From positions 248,001-312,000 of the forward strand of contig JACRPN010000012.1 of the NCBI GenBank assembly GCA_016223145.1: a DNA stretch of 64,000 nt, written 5' to 3'. The notes under the pieces were generated by a model that was given only the letters and a program-made list of their open reading frames with translations, was not told the DNA's origin and did no database searches. How positions within the stretch are numbered: position 1 is the stretch's first letter; each line of letters starts with the position of its first letter. The stretch is from Armatimonadota bacterium. Lineage in GTDB: Bacteria > Armatimonadota > Fimbriimonadia > Fimbriimonadales > Fimbriimonadaceae. Below, piece after piece: positions 1 through 9,236 of the stretch. A program made the position numbers and the translations under genes.

Positions 1-359
1 GGAAGGCTTGTGACCTCGCCGCTGCGGATCATAAGGCCCAAAGGGTCGCCGGTAAAGGGGAAAAAGTCGCCGTTCAGGCCGCCGATAGCCCCGCTGGAGC
101 GCACCGCCTCCGAGATTGTCGCGCGGCTTTTGGCGATCTCCTGCGCGTACACCTTGCCCTTGCCGAGTTCGGAGCGTGCCTGGACCCAGGCGGTCGTCGG
201 CGAATAGCGGATGGCGTGAATGAGGCGGGGAGTGGAAAGGTCCACCTCCATGCGGTAGGTGAATCCGGGGAAGACCAGCTTTTCCCAGATTTGGGCCGAC
301 CCTAGGGCTGCCAAACACGCCCAAGTCGCCACCAACACAACGAGCCTGTCTACCCGCAT
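1..359 (-). CDS. Phosphodiester glycosidase (NAGPA-like) domain protein, C-terminus cut by window edge
   Basis: This is the N-terminal part of an exported protein whose gene runs off the left edge. The minus-strand ATG at 359 gives a hydrophobic start (MRVDRLVVLVATWACLAALG) that looks like a signal peptide. Around residues 92-110 it has GGLNGDFFPFTGDPLG, typical of the phosphodiester glycosidase (NAGPA/DUF2233) family, where a G-x-N-G-x-F-F type segment precedes the active site. The start overlaps the last 10 bases of the upstream LD-carboxypeptidase gene, so the two are probably co-transcribed and may both act on envelope sugars or peptides. The substrate is unknown. A second family member lies at 9237-10040. 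Confidence 0.75.
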   Translation of the reverse strand, partial: MRVDRLVVLVATWACLAALGSAQIWEKLVFPGFTYRMEVDLSTPRLIHAIRYSPTTAWVQARSELGKGKVYAQEIAKSRATISEAVRSSGAIGGLNGDFFPFTGDPLGLMIRSGEVTSL

Positions 360-1264
360 AGGTTCTCAGTGTAGCGCAGCGCCCCCGCCCCTGCGTCTAA
401 TTCGGCCCGAATCCCAAGAGGCAGGCTCAGCATATTCCTGCAGTGCCCGAACGGGAAACCCAGCACCGTCGGAATGGAAAGTCCCGCCAGTCGGTCCACC
501 ACAATATTCCGCCATCCCAGCCCCCCGATGGATTCATCCGCCTTTTCGTCGGTGCGAGTCATTTCGCCGATCACAAGACCCTCGGCGCGCTGGAGCAGAC
601 CCGCATTGAGGAGATGAGTCAACAGGGCGTCCACCCGGTGCGGCGGCTCGTCGACGTCCTCGATCAGCACGATCTTGCCTTCAACGTCGGGGGGATCGGG
701 GGTGCCGATGGCGTCGCAAATCAGGCACAGACAGCCTCCGGTAACCACTCCTGTTGCCCGGCCCGGCTTGAGGCATTCGCCCTTCGGGGCCCCTTCAGGA
801 ATCGAGCAATCGCCCCGCATCACCCGACGAAGCGACTCGAAGACCCAGGGTTCGCGCTCGACGCTGAGCGACAGCGCCATCGGTCCGTGGACGGTGGGGA
901 GCCCGCGCCGGTTTAGGGCGAGGTGGAGCGTCGTGATGTCGCTGAAGCCGACGAACAGCTTGCCTGAAGCCGCCATGCGGTCGAGGTCGAGATGCGGCAT
1001 CAGTCTGGCACAGCCGTAGCCGCCGCGGGTGCAGAAGACACATGCGACCTCGGGGTCGTCGAACGCCTCCTGTAGGTCCGCGGCTCGGTCCTGGTCCGAT
1101 CCTGCCAAGTAGGGCAGGCGGTCGAAGGCGTGGGGGCCGTAAGTGACCCGATAGCCCTCGGCAACCAGGAACGCCTCCATATTGGCGACCTTCTCGCGGT
1201 CGATCGGCGACGCAGGTGAAACGAACCGGATCTGGTCGCCGGGTTTCAGGGCTCGAGGTCGCAT
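350..1264 (-). CDS. LD-carboxypeptidase, peptidase family S66
   Basis: Serine peptidase of the S66 (LdcA/MccF) family, which trims the terminal D-alanine from murein tetrapeptides during cell-wall recycling, or acts on related amide or peptide substrates. The 304 residues are normal for the family. The N-terminal half has TRGGYGCAR (about residues 79-87) and VGFSDIT with the likely nucleophile Ser108. The C-terminal half has LIEDVDEPPHRVD (Glu202) and FPFGHCRN (His274), completing the expected Ser-Glu-His triad. No signal peptide is seen, so it is probably cytoplasmic. It overlaps the following glycosidase gene by 10 bases. S66 also includes microcin-immunity MccF enzymes; the exact substrate cannot be decided here. 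Confidence 0.88.
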   Translation of the reverse strand: MRPRALKPGDQIRFVSPASPIDREKVANMEAFLVAEGYRVTYGPHAFDRLPYLAGSDQDRAADLQEAFDDPEVACVFCTRGGYGCARLMPHLDLDRMAASGKLFVGFSDITTLHLALNRRGLPTVHGPMALSLSVEREPWVFESLRRVMRGDCSIPEGAPKGECLKPGRATGVVTGGCLCLICDAIGTPDPPDVEGKIVLIEDVDEPPHRVDALLTHLLNAGLLQRAEGLVIGEMTRTDEKADESIGGLGWRNIVVDRLAGLSIPTVLGFPFGHCRNMLSLPLGIRAELDAGAGALRYTENLCG

Positions 1265-1362
1265 AGCCCCCGAATTCTATCCGACATAGAAGCTCAAACG
1301 AGCATGGCCGTGGCTCGAATCCTAGACTGCTGAAAGGGAGCGGCTTGCTCTACGAAAATGCA

Positions 1363-1391
1363 TGGATTCGATATGCTTTTGTGGGTATAAA
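1363..1391 (+). promoter_or_regulatory. Weak promoter candidate in the 1265-1584 gap
   Basis: The 320-base gap between the divergent LD-carboxypeptidase and PEP-CTERM genes holds one sigma70-like candidate: TGGATT at 1363-1368, a 17-base spacer and TATAAA at 1386-1391. It would leave a leader of almost 190 bases before the ATG at 1585. Nothing else is recognisable in the gap. Confidence 0.3.
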
Positions 1392-1584
1392 ATGCTTATT
1401 ACCTGACGTGTGGGCGCAAGAATCCCCTCGCCCAAGTCCCCAGGAAGAGTCTGCGGCGTTCGTCGGCGTGGCTCGTGTCGGATTTATCCGCTCAAGGCAA
1501 GCCGGCTGCCTGGCGAACAACCTGGCAGCTCAACATGCGCCGCCCTCCACGGAGCCTTCGCCAGGATTAATGGGAGGCACTGAG

Positions 1585-2604
1585 ATGAAACGGAGCCTGG
1601 CCCTCGCGGCCATCGTCGCTCTTGCTGCCATGACCTTTGCGCAGCAAACCAACTACATCAGGGGCATGGCGCCCAACTGGGACCAGCCCTACGACTATCC
1701 CGACGGCTACGACGCTTCCGGCCCGGGGCCGGACCCAAATCCCAACGCACCTACCCCGTGGGATGCGTGGTGCACTCCAACTGCGGCCTCGATGATGCTC
1801 GGATACCTGGAGGACTACCGGGGCTACAACGGGCTCGCGGACATGTCTGCCGATGCAAACCAGGCCATCGCCAATGGCTATGGCGGGCCGCTCTGGGCAA
1901 ACATCCAGAACTGGCGTATCTGGCACGACTTCAATGCCGACGGCTCCGCGCTGAGGGGCGCGAGGAACGTCAACGACCTCGGCTGGTACATGGACACCAA
2001 CAACCTCGGCATGAACTGGGGCAACGGGGTTCATGCCGGGACCTTCTACAAGGACGTCGCGCCCGGACTCAACGCCTATTTCGTGGCGATGGGCGGCGTG
2101 GCGGCGACGATGAACGCAACGACCTTCGGTGTCAACCCGATTTTCGGCGGATTCGGCCTCAATCAGCTGCTTGCAATGATCCAGAACCGGATTGACCATG
2201 ATCGGACTGTCATTGCCCACTTCAGCATGTGGAACATCGTGGGACCGGCGGGACCCGGACAGGGTGCCGTCACGAACAATAAAGAGTCGGACTTCGGCTA
2301 TAGCGACTACCTTTGGGGACAGACTGCTAACGGCGGACTGCACGGCGAAGACTGGAACGGGCAATCTGGCGAAGAGGGTTTGGGCCATTCGGTGACGGTC
2401 GTTGGCTACACCGTTCTGAACGGGGCGGTCACGCACCTTGTTGTCCACGACAACACCCCTCTGACCGTCCGCAATGTTCGCGTTCCTGTCGGCGGCAACT
2501 TCCAACAGTTGGTAGGGTTCACGGACGCGGTGCCTGAGCCAAGTGGATTGGCTGCACTTGCAGCTGGTCTTGCCGTGCTCTGTAGGAAGAGGAGAAGAGC
2601 TTAA
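1585..2604 (+). CDS. Exported PEP-CTERM protein with C39-like cysteine peptidase fold
   Basis: A 339-residue secreted protein. The start at 1585 is chosen because GGGAGG at 1572-1577 sits 7 bases upstream and the product then begins with a signal peptide (MKRSLALAAIVALAAMTFA). The body has WCTPTAASMMLGY (Cys63), GHSVTVVGY (His268) and VHDNTP (Asp289/Asn290), the order expected for a papain-fold peptidase of the C39-like group. The tail is VPEPSGLAALAAGLAV then CRKRRRA, a PEP-CTERM sorting signal read by an exosortase/archaeosortase-type enzyme. The product is probably surface-anchored or released. Peptidase activity is inferred from the residue pattern only; a non-catalytic relative is possible. 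Confidence 0.75.
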   Translation: MKRSLALAAIVALAAMTFAQQTNYIRGMAPNWDQPYDYPDGYDASGPGPDPNPNAPTPWDAWCTPTAASMMLGYLEDYRGYNGLADMSADANQAIANGYGGPLWANIQNWRIWHDFNADGSALRGARNVNDLGWYMDTNNLGMNWGNGVHAGTFYKDVAPGLNAYFVAMGGVAATMNATTFGVNPIFGGFGLNQLLAMIQNRIDHDRTVIAHFSMWNIVGPAGPGQGAVTNNKESDFGYSDYLWGQTANGGLHGEDWNGQSGEEGLGHSVTVVGYTVLNGAVTHLVVHDNTPLTVRNVRVPVGGNFQQLVGFTDAVPEPSGLAALAAGLAVLCRKRRRA

Positions 2605-2620
2605 GTCGGCTCAGAAACGT

Positions 2621-2651
2621 GCGGGGCCCGCCGCGTTGCGGCGGGCCCCGC
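2621..2651 (+). terminator. Perfect 14-bp hairpin terminator between convergent genes
   Basis: A perfect inverted repeat with arms 2621-2634 and 2638-2651 and a 3-base loop (GTT), almost entirely G and C, followed by TTCGCTCTT. It lies 17 bases after the PEP-CTERM gene and 20 bases past the end of the convergent aldolase gene, so it could stop transcription in both directions. The T tract is weak. Confidence 0.65.
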
Positions 2652-2671
2652 TTCGCTCTTGAAGCCAGAGG

Positions 2672-3778
<1,107 letters not shown>

Positions 3779-4124
3779 TGTGGCGCAAAGGGGCCCACTT
3801 CGTCAGGTTGCATACAACTCTGCGGCACGGGGATCACCGCTGCCATATCGTGTTGAGAGATGCAGGACTAAATGCCTCCGCCGCTTCCGGGGTGGAGGCG
3901 GTCGCAGCGCAAACCAAAGATCAAAGACTCCGCCCCTTCGGGGCCAGTTGCGAATTGACACCGCAGGGGTCCCATAAAGTAGCCCGGAGTCGCGCCCCGC
4001 GCACCCCCGGGTTCGCCGTCAGCCAAATTCACACACCCCAATGGGGCGCCACAATCCGGGCGGGGCCTTTCTCAACAATGCCCGGCGGGATGGAGGTAAT
4101 CCGTTCTGAATTCTGGGACCGAAA

Positions 4125-4153
4125 GCCTCCATCCCGATCATAGGGACGGAGGC
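4125..4153 (-). terminator. Hairpin terminator after the helicase gene
   Basis: In the 400-base gap 3779-4179, arms 4125-4135 and 4143-4153 (GCCTCCATCCC against GGGACGGAGGC, one mismatch) form a stem just beyond the minus-strand helicase stop. A third segment, CGGGATGGAGG at 4086-4096, can pair with the same arm, so two alternative folds exist. The rest of the gap shows nothing recognisable. Confidence 0.5.
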
Positions 4154-4179
4154 ATCGTACTCCCGATTAGGGCGCGCCC

Positions 4180-5433
4180 CTATCGACCGAACAGTCTGCC
4201 GGGCCGGGAACCTGAGCTCGACGGCCTTGGCCTCGAACTGGTTCCTCCGGAGAGGCTGCCTTTGCGCCCGCGCATCCCCGCGGGACGGAAACTTTGAGCA
4301 GGCGCAGGTTTTGAAGACAGTAGCTGCCCTGTCGATCGCTCCGAAAGAGGGAATTCCGATTTGAGCAGTCGCTCAATGTCGCGCACGTCCTGGTGCTGGT
4401 CCGGCGTGGCGAGGGTGATCGCCAGTCCGGAAGCGCCCGCCCGGCCAGTTCGCCCAATTCGGTGGACGTAGTCCTCTGCCTTCTGAGGCACATCGTAATT
4501 GATCACCACCGCAATGTCCTTCACGTCGATACCGCGCGCGGCGATGTCGGTCGCCACAAGCACCCGATACTTGCCCGCTTTGAAGCCGTCGAGGGCGGCG
4601 CGGCGCTGCACCAGGGTCTTGTCGGAATGGAGCTCCGCCGAAGAGTGGCCCATGCGGTGGACGTTACGGGCGACCTTGCGAGCGCCGTGACGTGTACGTG
4701 CAAACACCAAAACGCTGCCCTTGTGGTCGTCCAGAAGGTCGCCGAGCACCTGGGCTTTGTCTTCGTGGTGTACGACCACAAGCTGCTGCTCGACGTCTTC
4801 GGCGGTTGTTCCGGGGCGGTTCACCTGGACGGTGACGGGTTGGCAAAGATATTGGGAGGCCAGATCAACGATCTCGCGCGGCATGGTGGCCGAGAAGAGC
4901 ATGGTCTGGCGCTCCGAGGACACCTGGCTCAATATGCGGCGGACCGCCTGAGAGAAGCCCATATCTAGCATACGGTCGGCCTCGTCGAGCACGACGATGG
5001 CCGCGGCCCGCAGGTCCATCGTACGCTGCTCCAGGTGGTCGATCAGGCGGCCTGGGGTCGCGATGATCACTTGGGGCCGGCTGCGAAGCTGGCTGATCTG
5101 CTTTCCCATGGGAGCGCCGCCGATGAGCAGGGCGGTCCTGAGATTGAGCTGGTTGAGGACTTCTTGGATCTGGAGGGCGAGCTCGCGGGTTGGGGCGAGG
5201 ACGAGGGCGATTTCGCCTTGGCGAAGGGTCGCGGCGATCGGCAGCCCGAAGGCGAGAGTCTTTCCAGTGCCCGTTTGGGCGATGCCGATCAAATCGTGGC
5301 CATCGAGCGCCACCGGTATGGCGTCGCGCTGGATGGGGGTGGGGGTATGAAAGCCGAGCCGGTCGATTTTGGAAAGGAGGCTCGGAGGAAGTGCCAAGGC
5401 GTTAAAGCCCTGGGCTTTTTGAGTCTGAATCAT
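4180..5433 (-). CDS. rhlE: DEAD-box ATP-dependent RNA helicase, RhlE-like
   Basis: RNA helicase that remodels structured RNA in ribosome assembly or RNA decay. In its 417 residues the DEAD-box motifs appear in order: the Q motif region (FHTPTPIQRDAIP), AQTGTGKT (motif I, about 54-61), PTRELALQI (Ia), DEADRMLDMGF (II), SATMP (III), VLVFARTR (IV), ATDIAARGID (V) and HRIGRTGRAG (VI). A short, basic, Ser/Gly/Arg-rich tail (residues about 380-417) resembles RhlE-type RNA-binding extensions. It stands alone, with its own terminator. Assignment to RhlE rather than another DEAD paralogue is by overall resemblance. Confidence 0.93.
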   Translation of the reverse strand: MIQTQKAQGFNALALPPSLLSKIDRLGFHTPTPIQRDAIPVALDGHDLIGIAQTGTGKTLAFGLPIAATLRQGEIALVLAPTRELALQIQEVLNQLNLRTALLIGGAPMGKQISQLRSRPQVIIATPGRLIDHLEQRTMDLRAAAIVVLDEADRMLDMGFSQAVRRILSQVSSERQTMLFSATMPREIVDLASQYLCQPVTVQVNRPGTTAEDVEQQLVVVHHEDKAQVLGDLLDDHKGSVLVFARTRHGARKVARNVHRMGHSSAELHSDKTLVQRRAALDGFKAGKYRVLVATDIAARGIDVKDIAVVINYDVPQKAEDYVHRIGRTGRAGASGLAITLATPDQHQDVRDIERLLKSEFPLSERSTGQLLSSKPAPAQSFRPAGMRGRKGSLSGGTSSRPRPSSSGSRPGRLFGR

Positions 5434-5832
5434 GTGGTTGTTTGTGTGGGATTGTGAGAATGGTGAGAGTTGTGAGAAGGTGTCACGCGCAGACGCGGTC
5501 GGGAATCATCCGAACGTGTCGAACATGTCCGACACGTCAGACCTATCCAACTGGTCCGAACAAACCCTGAATCTCTTCGATTCTCACGATCCGGGAAGGC
5601 TTGGTTTTTGGAAGCGTAGGGGGTCGATTGAAGCTAAATTTGAAATCCCTACCGGCCTGGCGGCCCTTCCAAAATAACTGCCCGTCGGAGCATTCCCGCA
5701 CGAGCTACTCCTATTATGACGCTTTTGGAAGGATTCTGTTGCATTTGGGCCTAGTGGGGGTGAAAGGCGATAGGCGATAGGCGATTGAGGGACTCTCTCG
5801 CGAGGGGCGGCGGGAGTCAAAGGGGGACGTCA
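5434..5832. other. Non-coding gap with short tandem GATAGGC repeat
   Basis: About 400 bases upstream of the helicase gene hold no gene. The only structure is a short tandem run of GATAGGC units around 5769-5787, the kind of short tandem repeat also seen at 6898-6921, 52196-52392 and 57953-58046. Promoter elements for the helicase gene must lie here, but none stands out. Confidence 0.4.
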
Positions 5833-5871
5833 AGCACAAGGAGGATGCCGACACGGCATCCTCCTTGTGCT
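5833..5871 (-). terminator. Perfect 18-bp hairpin after jag
   Basis: Arms 5833-5850 and 5854-5871 are perfectly complementary (AGCACAAGGAGGATGCCG and its reverse complement) around a 3-base loop. It lies 21 bases beyond the jag stop codon on the minus strand and should end the rpmH-jag operon. There is no good U tract, so it may act as an RNA 3'-end stabiliser or need Rho. Confidence 0.65.
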
Positions 5872-5892
5872 GAGACACTGGCTGATCCGGGC

Positions 5893-6759
5893 TCAGTCCA
5901 CAGGGGCGATGACCACGCGGCGGTTGGGCTCTTCGCCCTCACTGTAGGTCTGCACGCCTTTGATGCCCGAGAGAGCCTTGTGGATGATCCGTCGTTCGAA
6001 GGCTGGCAGGGGATCCAGAACTGCCTCCTCGCGGCGCTTGTTGACCTCGAACGCGATCTCCTCGGCGTACTTGCTGAGCGCCTGCTCCCGTCGAAGGCGA
6101 TAGTCGTTTGCGTCGAGAGTAAGGCGCACGCCGTTGCGGGCTTTCTGGCTGCAAATGATGTTCAACAGGTACTGAAGGGCGTTCAGGACCTCGCCGTTCT
6201 TGCCGACCAGGTAGCCAAGCTCCTTGCCCTGGCCGTCGAGCACCACGTTCACGTATCGGCCTTGGAACCCCGCGACGTGGGCGTTGACCTGAAAACCACC
6301 TGAACCGATGACTTCGAGAACGGTCTCAAGGATGCGGTCGGCATCTTCCTGGGTGGCGACAATCTCGGGCTCTTCTCCAGAGGCTTCCGCTGCAGGAGCC
6401 TCGACTGCAGGCTCAGGCGCGGTCTCAGCCTTCTTCTTGCCGCGGCCTTTGGGTTCAGGCTTGGCCGGGGCTTCTTCAACTTTGGCTTCGGGCTCGGCTT
6501 TCGCCGCCTTCTTGCCGCCCTTCTTCTCCTTGGCGGGGGCTTCGGCGGCGGGCGCCTCTTCGGATGGGGCTGTTTTGGCGGGCTTCTTGGCCTTGGATTC
6601 AGGTGCTTCGACGCTAATTTTGACGCTGCCCTTTCCAAACAGGCCCTTGGTCTGCTCGATAACGGTGACTTTCAGTTTCTTGGCATCGACGCCGAGAGCC
6701 TCTGCGGCGGCCTTGGTGGCCTCGTCGACGTTTTTTCCGGTGAATTCATGTGTTGCCAA
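5893..6759 (-). CDS. jag: Jag/SpoIIIJ-associated RNA-binding protein (Jag_N, KH, R3H)
   Basis: RNA-binding partner gene of the YidC insertase. The product, about 288 residues, has an N-terminal Jag domain (ATHEFTGKNVDEATKAA...KGLFGKGSVKISV), a long Ala/Lys/Glu/Pro-rich linker (about residues 60-150), a KH domain (ELGYLVGKNGEVLNALQYL) and a C-terminal R3H domain (LPAFERRIIHKALSG). The TTG at 6759 is chosen because GAGGAG (6767-6772) is 7 bases upstream; a TTG at 6774 would overlap that site. It is the last gene of the rpmH-rnpA-yidD-yidC-jag cluster. The linker is longer than in most homologues. Confidence 0.9.
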   Translation of the reverse strand: MATHEFTGKNVDEATKAAAEALGVDAKKLKVTVIEQTKGLFGKGSVKISVEAPESKAKKPAKTAPSEEAPAAEAPAKEKKGGKKAAKAEPEAKVEEAPAKPEPKGRGKKKAETAPEPAVEAPAAEASGEEPEIVATQEDADRILETVLEVIGSGGFQVNAHVAGFQGRYVNVVLDGQGKELGYLVGKNGEVLNALQYLLNIICSQKARNGVRLTLDANDYRLRREQALSKYAEEIAFEVNKRREEAVLDPLPAFERRIIHKALSGIKGVQTYSEGEEPNRRVVIAPVD

Positions 6760-6897
6760 TGGTGTGCTCCTCAACTCAGGGGTTGTGGGTCCTCAAGGGT
6801 CCCTCTTTGCCGGCGGAGAAAGGTCAATCAGGGGTCGCCGCCCGGCGCTGGAGAGAGATACCCGATGCGGGCTGGCGATTGCCAGGCGCCTCACCGA

Positions 6898-6921
6898 GAT
6901 GAAGAGATGAAGAGATGAAGA
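6898..6921. repeat. Three tandem 8-bp units in the jag-yidC gap
   Basis: Three exact copies of GATGAAGA occur back to back, followed by looser related sequence (GATTAGGCGATGAGG). They lie in the 240-base gap between yidC and jag, which is unusual for this normally compact cluster. No function can be assigned. Confidence 0.6.
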
Positions 6922-6999
6922 GATTAGGCGATGAGGAGCTGTGGGGACCAAGGGCGTGAAGGCTATGTTTGCCCTTCATCCCATCATCACTTCATCCCC

Positions 7000-8352
7000 T
7001 CACTTCTTCTTCTTCGGCTTGTGCTTGACCGGCTTGCCGGTCGAAGACGCTGCGTTTGGCCCGGAGAAGGTGACCGGAGTGTCGGTCGGGAAGACCCCGC
7101 CTCCGGGTGCGTTCTTCTTGACCAGCGGCGCCGCGGGCAACCGGTAGATGTGTAGCATCTGCCAGGTCGCGAAGATGTTCAGCGCGACCCAATAGAGGAT
7201 GAACGCCGAAGGCAGCGGATAGAAGAACATCATGATCGAGAAGATCGCCGACATCGAGACGCTCATGATGCGCTGCTGCTTGGCGTTGTTCGGGTCGCTC
7301 ACCGGAGTCAGGAACGCCGTGACCACCATCGAGATCGCATAGATCACGATCAGGATGTTGTCCTTCTCACCCAGGTTGGGCGCGATAAACCCGTTCGTCG
7401 CCCGAGACAGGCCCTCGTTGATCCAAAGGAACGTGCCCTTTTGGAATTCGAACCGATAATTCTGCATGCACTGGTAGATGACCAGGAAGAACGGGATCTG
7501 GATCAGCATTGGCAGGCAGCCCGCCATCGGGTTAACGCCGTACTCCTTATAGAGCTCCATCGTGCGGCGGTTCAGCTCCGCCATATCGGTCACTTGGCCG
7601 GTCTTCTTGTCCGTGTAACGCTCCTTCACCTCCTTGATGAGGGGAGAGAGTTGGGACATTTGCCGCCCGAACATGTATTGCTTCTGCGTGAGAGGCCAGA
7701 CAATTGCGCGTACCAGGAGCGCGAGCAGAACCGCCGCGAACGCATAACTGAAAGCGGGCACGCGTCCCGTTAGGGCCACAAGGCTGTCGATGATGCGGAA
7801 GCCCGGCAGCACGCCATTGATGAGGTGGGCTTCAAACTGGACCCGCAACTCGGCCACGAGGTTGTCATAGACGCCCTTGGCCGTCGTTGTGGTGGCCGCA
7901 TACTTCTCGCCAGGGGTGACCGTCACCGGTGTTTCGGCCCATAGCCTCTCGCCTAGCGTCTTGTCCATGCCGTGGAGCATGTAATACGCCTGCGTCAGGG
8001 GCCCGGTGTCGTTCTTTGCGACGCCCGCCTTTAGGAGCGTGTCCCCGAGGATCACCATGCCCTCGATCTTTCGCGTCTTTGCCGTTTCGGCGTCGATCTG
8101 CTTCTCTTGGAGCTCTTCGGCGATCTTCGCTTCCAGCTTGCTGTGCTCTTGGGTAACCGCCGCCAGCGCGCTTTCGCGGCTCTTGGCTTCCACGACGTCC
8201 TTGTTGTACTGCTGCAGCTTGGCAAGGATTTCTTTCGAGGGGCGTTTCTCCGGAGCTTGTTTATTGCCGAAGAAGAGCTGGAATCCCATGAACAAGACGA
8301 GCACGATCAGCATCGTCTGCATGAAGTTGCCTTTGGGTGAGGGTTGGCTCAT
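7000..8352 (-). CDS. yidC: Membrane protein insertase YidC/Oxa1 family
   Basis: Inserts and folds inner-membrane proteins, alone or with SecYEG. The 450-residue product has an N-terminal membrane segment (about residues 12-28), a charged, partly coiled periplasmic region of about 170 residues, and the conserved five-helix core. The core begins at SYAFAAVLLALLVRAIVWPLT, which carries the hydrophilic-groove arginine. It is followed by a cytoplasmic helical hairpin (MSQLSPLIKEVKERY), NPMAGCLPMLIQIPFFLVIYQ and ILYWVALNIFATWQ, and a lysine-rich tail (KHKPKKKK) that may contact the ribosome. The periplasmic domain is shorter than in proteobacterial YidC. It sits between yidD and jag. Confidence 0.95.
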   Translation of the reverse strand: MSQPSPKGNFMQTMLIVLVLFMGFQLFFGNKQAPEKRPSKEILAKLQQYNKDVVEAKSRESALAAVTQEHSKLEAKIAEELQEKQIDAETAKTRKIEGMVILGDTLLKAGVAKNDTGPLTQAYYMLHGMDKTLGERLWAETPVTVTPGEKYAATTTTAKGVYDNLVAELRVQFEAHLINGVLPGFRIIDSLVALTGRVPAFSYAFAAVLLALLVRAIVWPLTQKQYMFGRQMSQLSPLIKEVKERYTDKKTGQVTDMAELNRRTMELYKEYGVNPMAGCLPMLIQIPFFLVIYQCMQNYRFEFQKGTFLWINEGLSRATNGFIAPNLGEKDNILIVIYAISMVVTAFLTPVSDPNNAKQQRIMSVSMSAIFSIMMFFYPLPSAFILYWVALNIFATWQMLHIYRLPAAPLVKKNAPGGGVFPTDTPVTFSGPNAASSTGKPVKHKPKKKK

Positions 8353-8403
8353 TGACTTTGACTCTTACGTGATTCACCGCCAAGCGGTTCGATTTTCTGG
8401 GGA

Positions 8404-8613
8404 TTAGGGCACGGGATCGTGCCCGCCGGGGTGGAACGGGTGACAGCGCGCGATGCGCTTCATCCCGAGCCAACTGCCTTTCAGCAGACCATACTTCTCG
8501 ATGGCCTGCAGAGTGTACTCCGAACAGCTTGGGGTGTAGCGGCAGGTTGGGCGTCGCCAGCGCTTGGTCTGCTGGTAGAGCCGGATCAGCCGGATGGCGA
8601 GTCGTTTTCCCAT
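8404..8613 (-). CDS. yidD: Membrane protein insertion efficiency factor YidD
   Basis: Small (69-residue) membrane-associated protein that helps YidC-dependent insertion. It has the family signature almost complete: [33 protein letters not shown], and a His-rich end ([14 protein letters not shown]). It overlaps the end of rnpA by 28 bases, an arrangement common in this cluster and consistent with translational coupling. Confidence 0.95.
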   Translation of the reverse strand: MGKRLAIRLIRLYQQTKRWRRPTCRYTPSCSEYTLQAIEKYGLLKGSWLGMKRIARCHPFHPGGHDPVP

Positions 8614-8918
8614 CGCTTGTGCAGTTTGCGGAAGGCTTCGGCAAGGTCGTCCTGGAGTTCCTTGAATGGAGCGTCCAGCGCCGCGGCCACGCCAATGATG
8701 ACGATGTCGAGCCCCTCGCGCGTGGCGCCGCTGAGCCGAACGGCCTCTTTGAGTCTGCGCTTCAGCCGATTTCTTCTTGGGGAGCTTCCCAGCTTTTTGG
8801 GGGTCGCGATGCCGAGAAGCCCCGTGCCCTTAAGCCCAGACAAACGGCAAAAGGTCCCCTGAACGCGGAGACCTTCTTGAAAAACCTGTTCGAAACGAGC
8901 CTTGGAGAGTCCGGCCAT
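8586..8918 (-). CDS. rnpA: Ribonuclease P protein component
   Basis: Basic protein subunit of RNase P, which binds the catalytic RNA and the 5' leader of precursor tRNAs. The 110-residue product has the RNR-motif helix [13 protein letters not shown] (about residues 48-60), the hydrophobic strand [13 protein letters not shown] and a C-terminal helix ([12 protein letters not shown]). The ATG at 8918 is 25 bases downstream of rpmH, and the gene overlaps yidD at its 3' end. The divergence of the N-terminal strand is ordinary for this fast-evolving protein. Confidence 0.92.
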   Translation of the reverse strand: MAGLSKARFEQVFQEGLRVQGTFCRLSGLKGTGLLGIATPKKLGSSPRRNRLKRRLKEAVRLSGATREGLDIVIIGVAAALDAPFKELQDDLAEAFRKLHKRWENDSPSG

Positions 8919-8943
8919 GGACTTGGCGCGGCGGCGCGAACGC

Positions 8944-9078
8944 CTAGTAGGAGATTCGGGCTCGGCCGCGGGCCCGGCGTCGCTTCAGCACGTTGCGACC
9001 GTCCGTGGTCTTCATTCGAATGCGAAAACCGTGGGTCTTCTGCTGGTGCCGGTTATTGGGTTGGAACGTGCGCTTCAT
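8944..9078 (-). CDS. rpmH: 50S ribosomal protein L34
   Basis: A 44-residue ribosomal protein of the large subunit. It begins [20 protein letters not shown] and has the family's [19 protein letters not shown], all as expected for L34. AGGGA lies 7 bases upstream of the ATG at 9078. It is the first gene of the rpmH-rnpA-yidD-yidC-jag operon. In many bacteria dnaA and oriC lie just upstream on the other strand, but here that position holds an unrelated exported glycosidase gene. Confidence 0.97.
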   Translation of the reverse strand: MKRTFQPNNRHQQKTHGFRIRMKTTDGRNVLKRRRARGRARISY

Positions 9079-9236
9079 TTCAAGGTCCCTGCAAGTTAGA
9101 GGCGGGAGTATACCAGATGGGTGCGAAGGGCGATGAGGAGAGAGGTGAAGGGCCCCTCCTCGTTTTGGTTCGCAAGTGAGGAGGGGGTTGGGGGTGGAGA
9201 AAGGCCGTCCCACACCGAAGAACGCACCTGACGAGC

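Noticed and set aside
8944-9236. Chromosomal origin upstream of rpmH
   Set aside because: No dnaA gene, no cluster of DnaA boxes and no AT-rich region were seen there.
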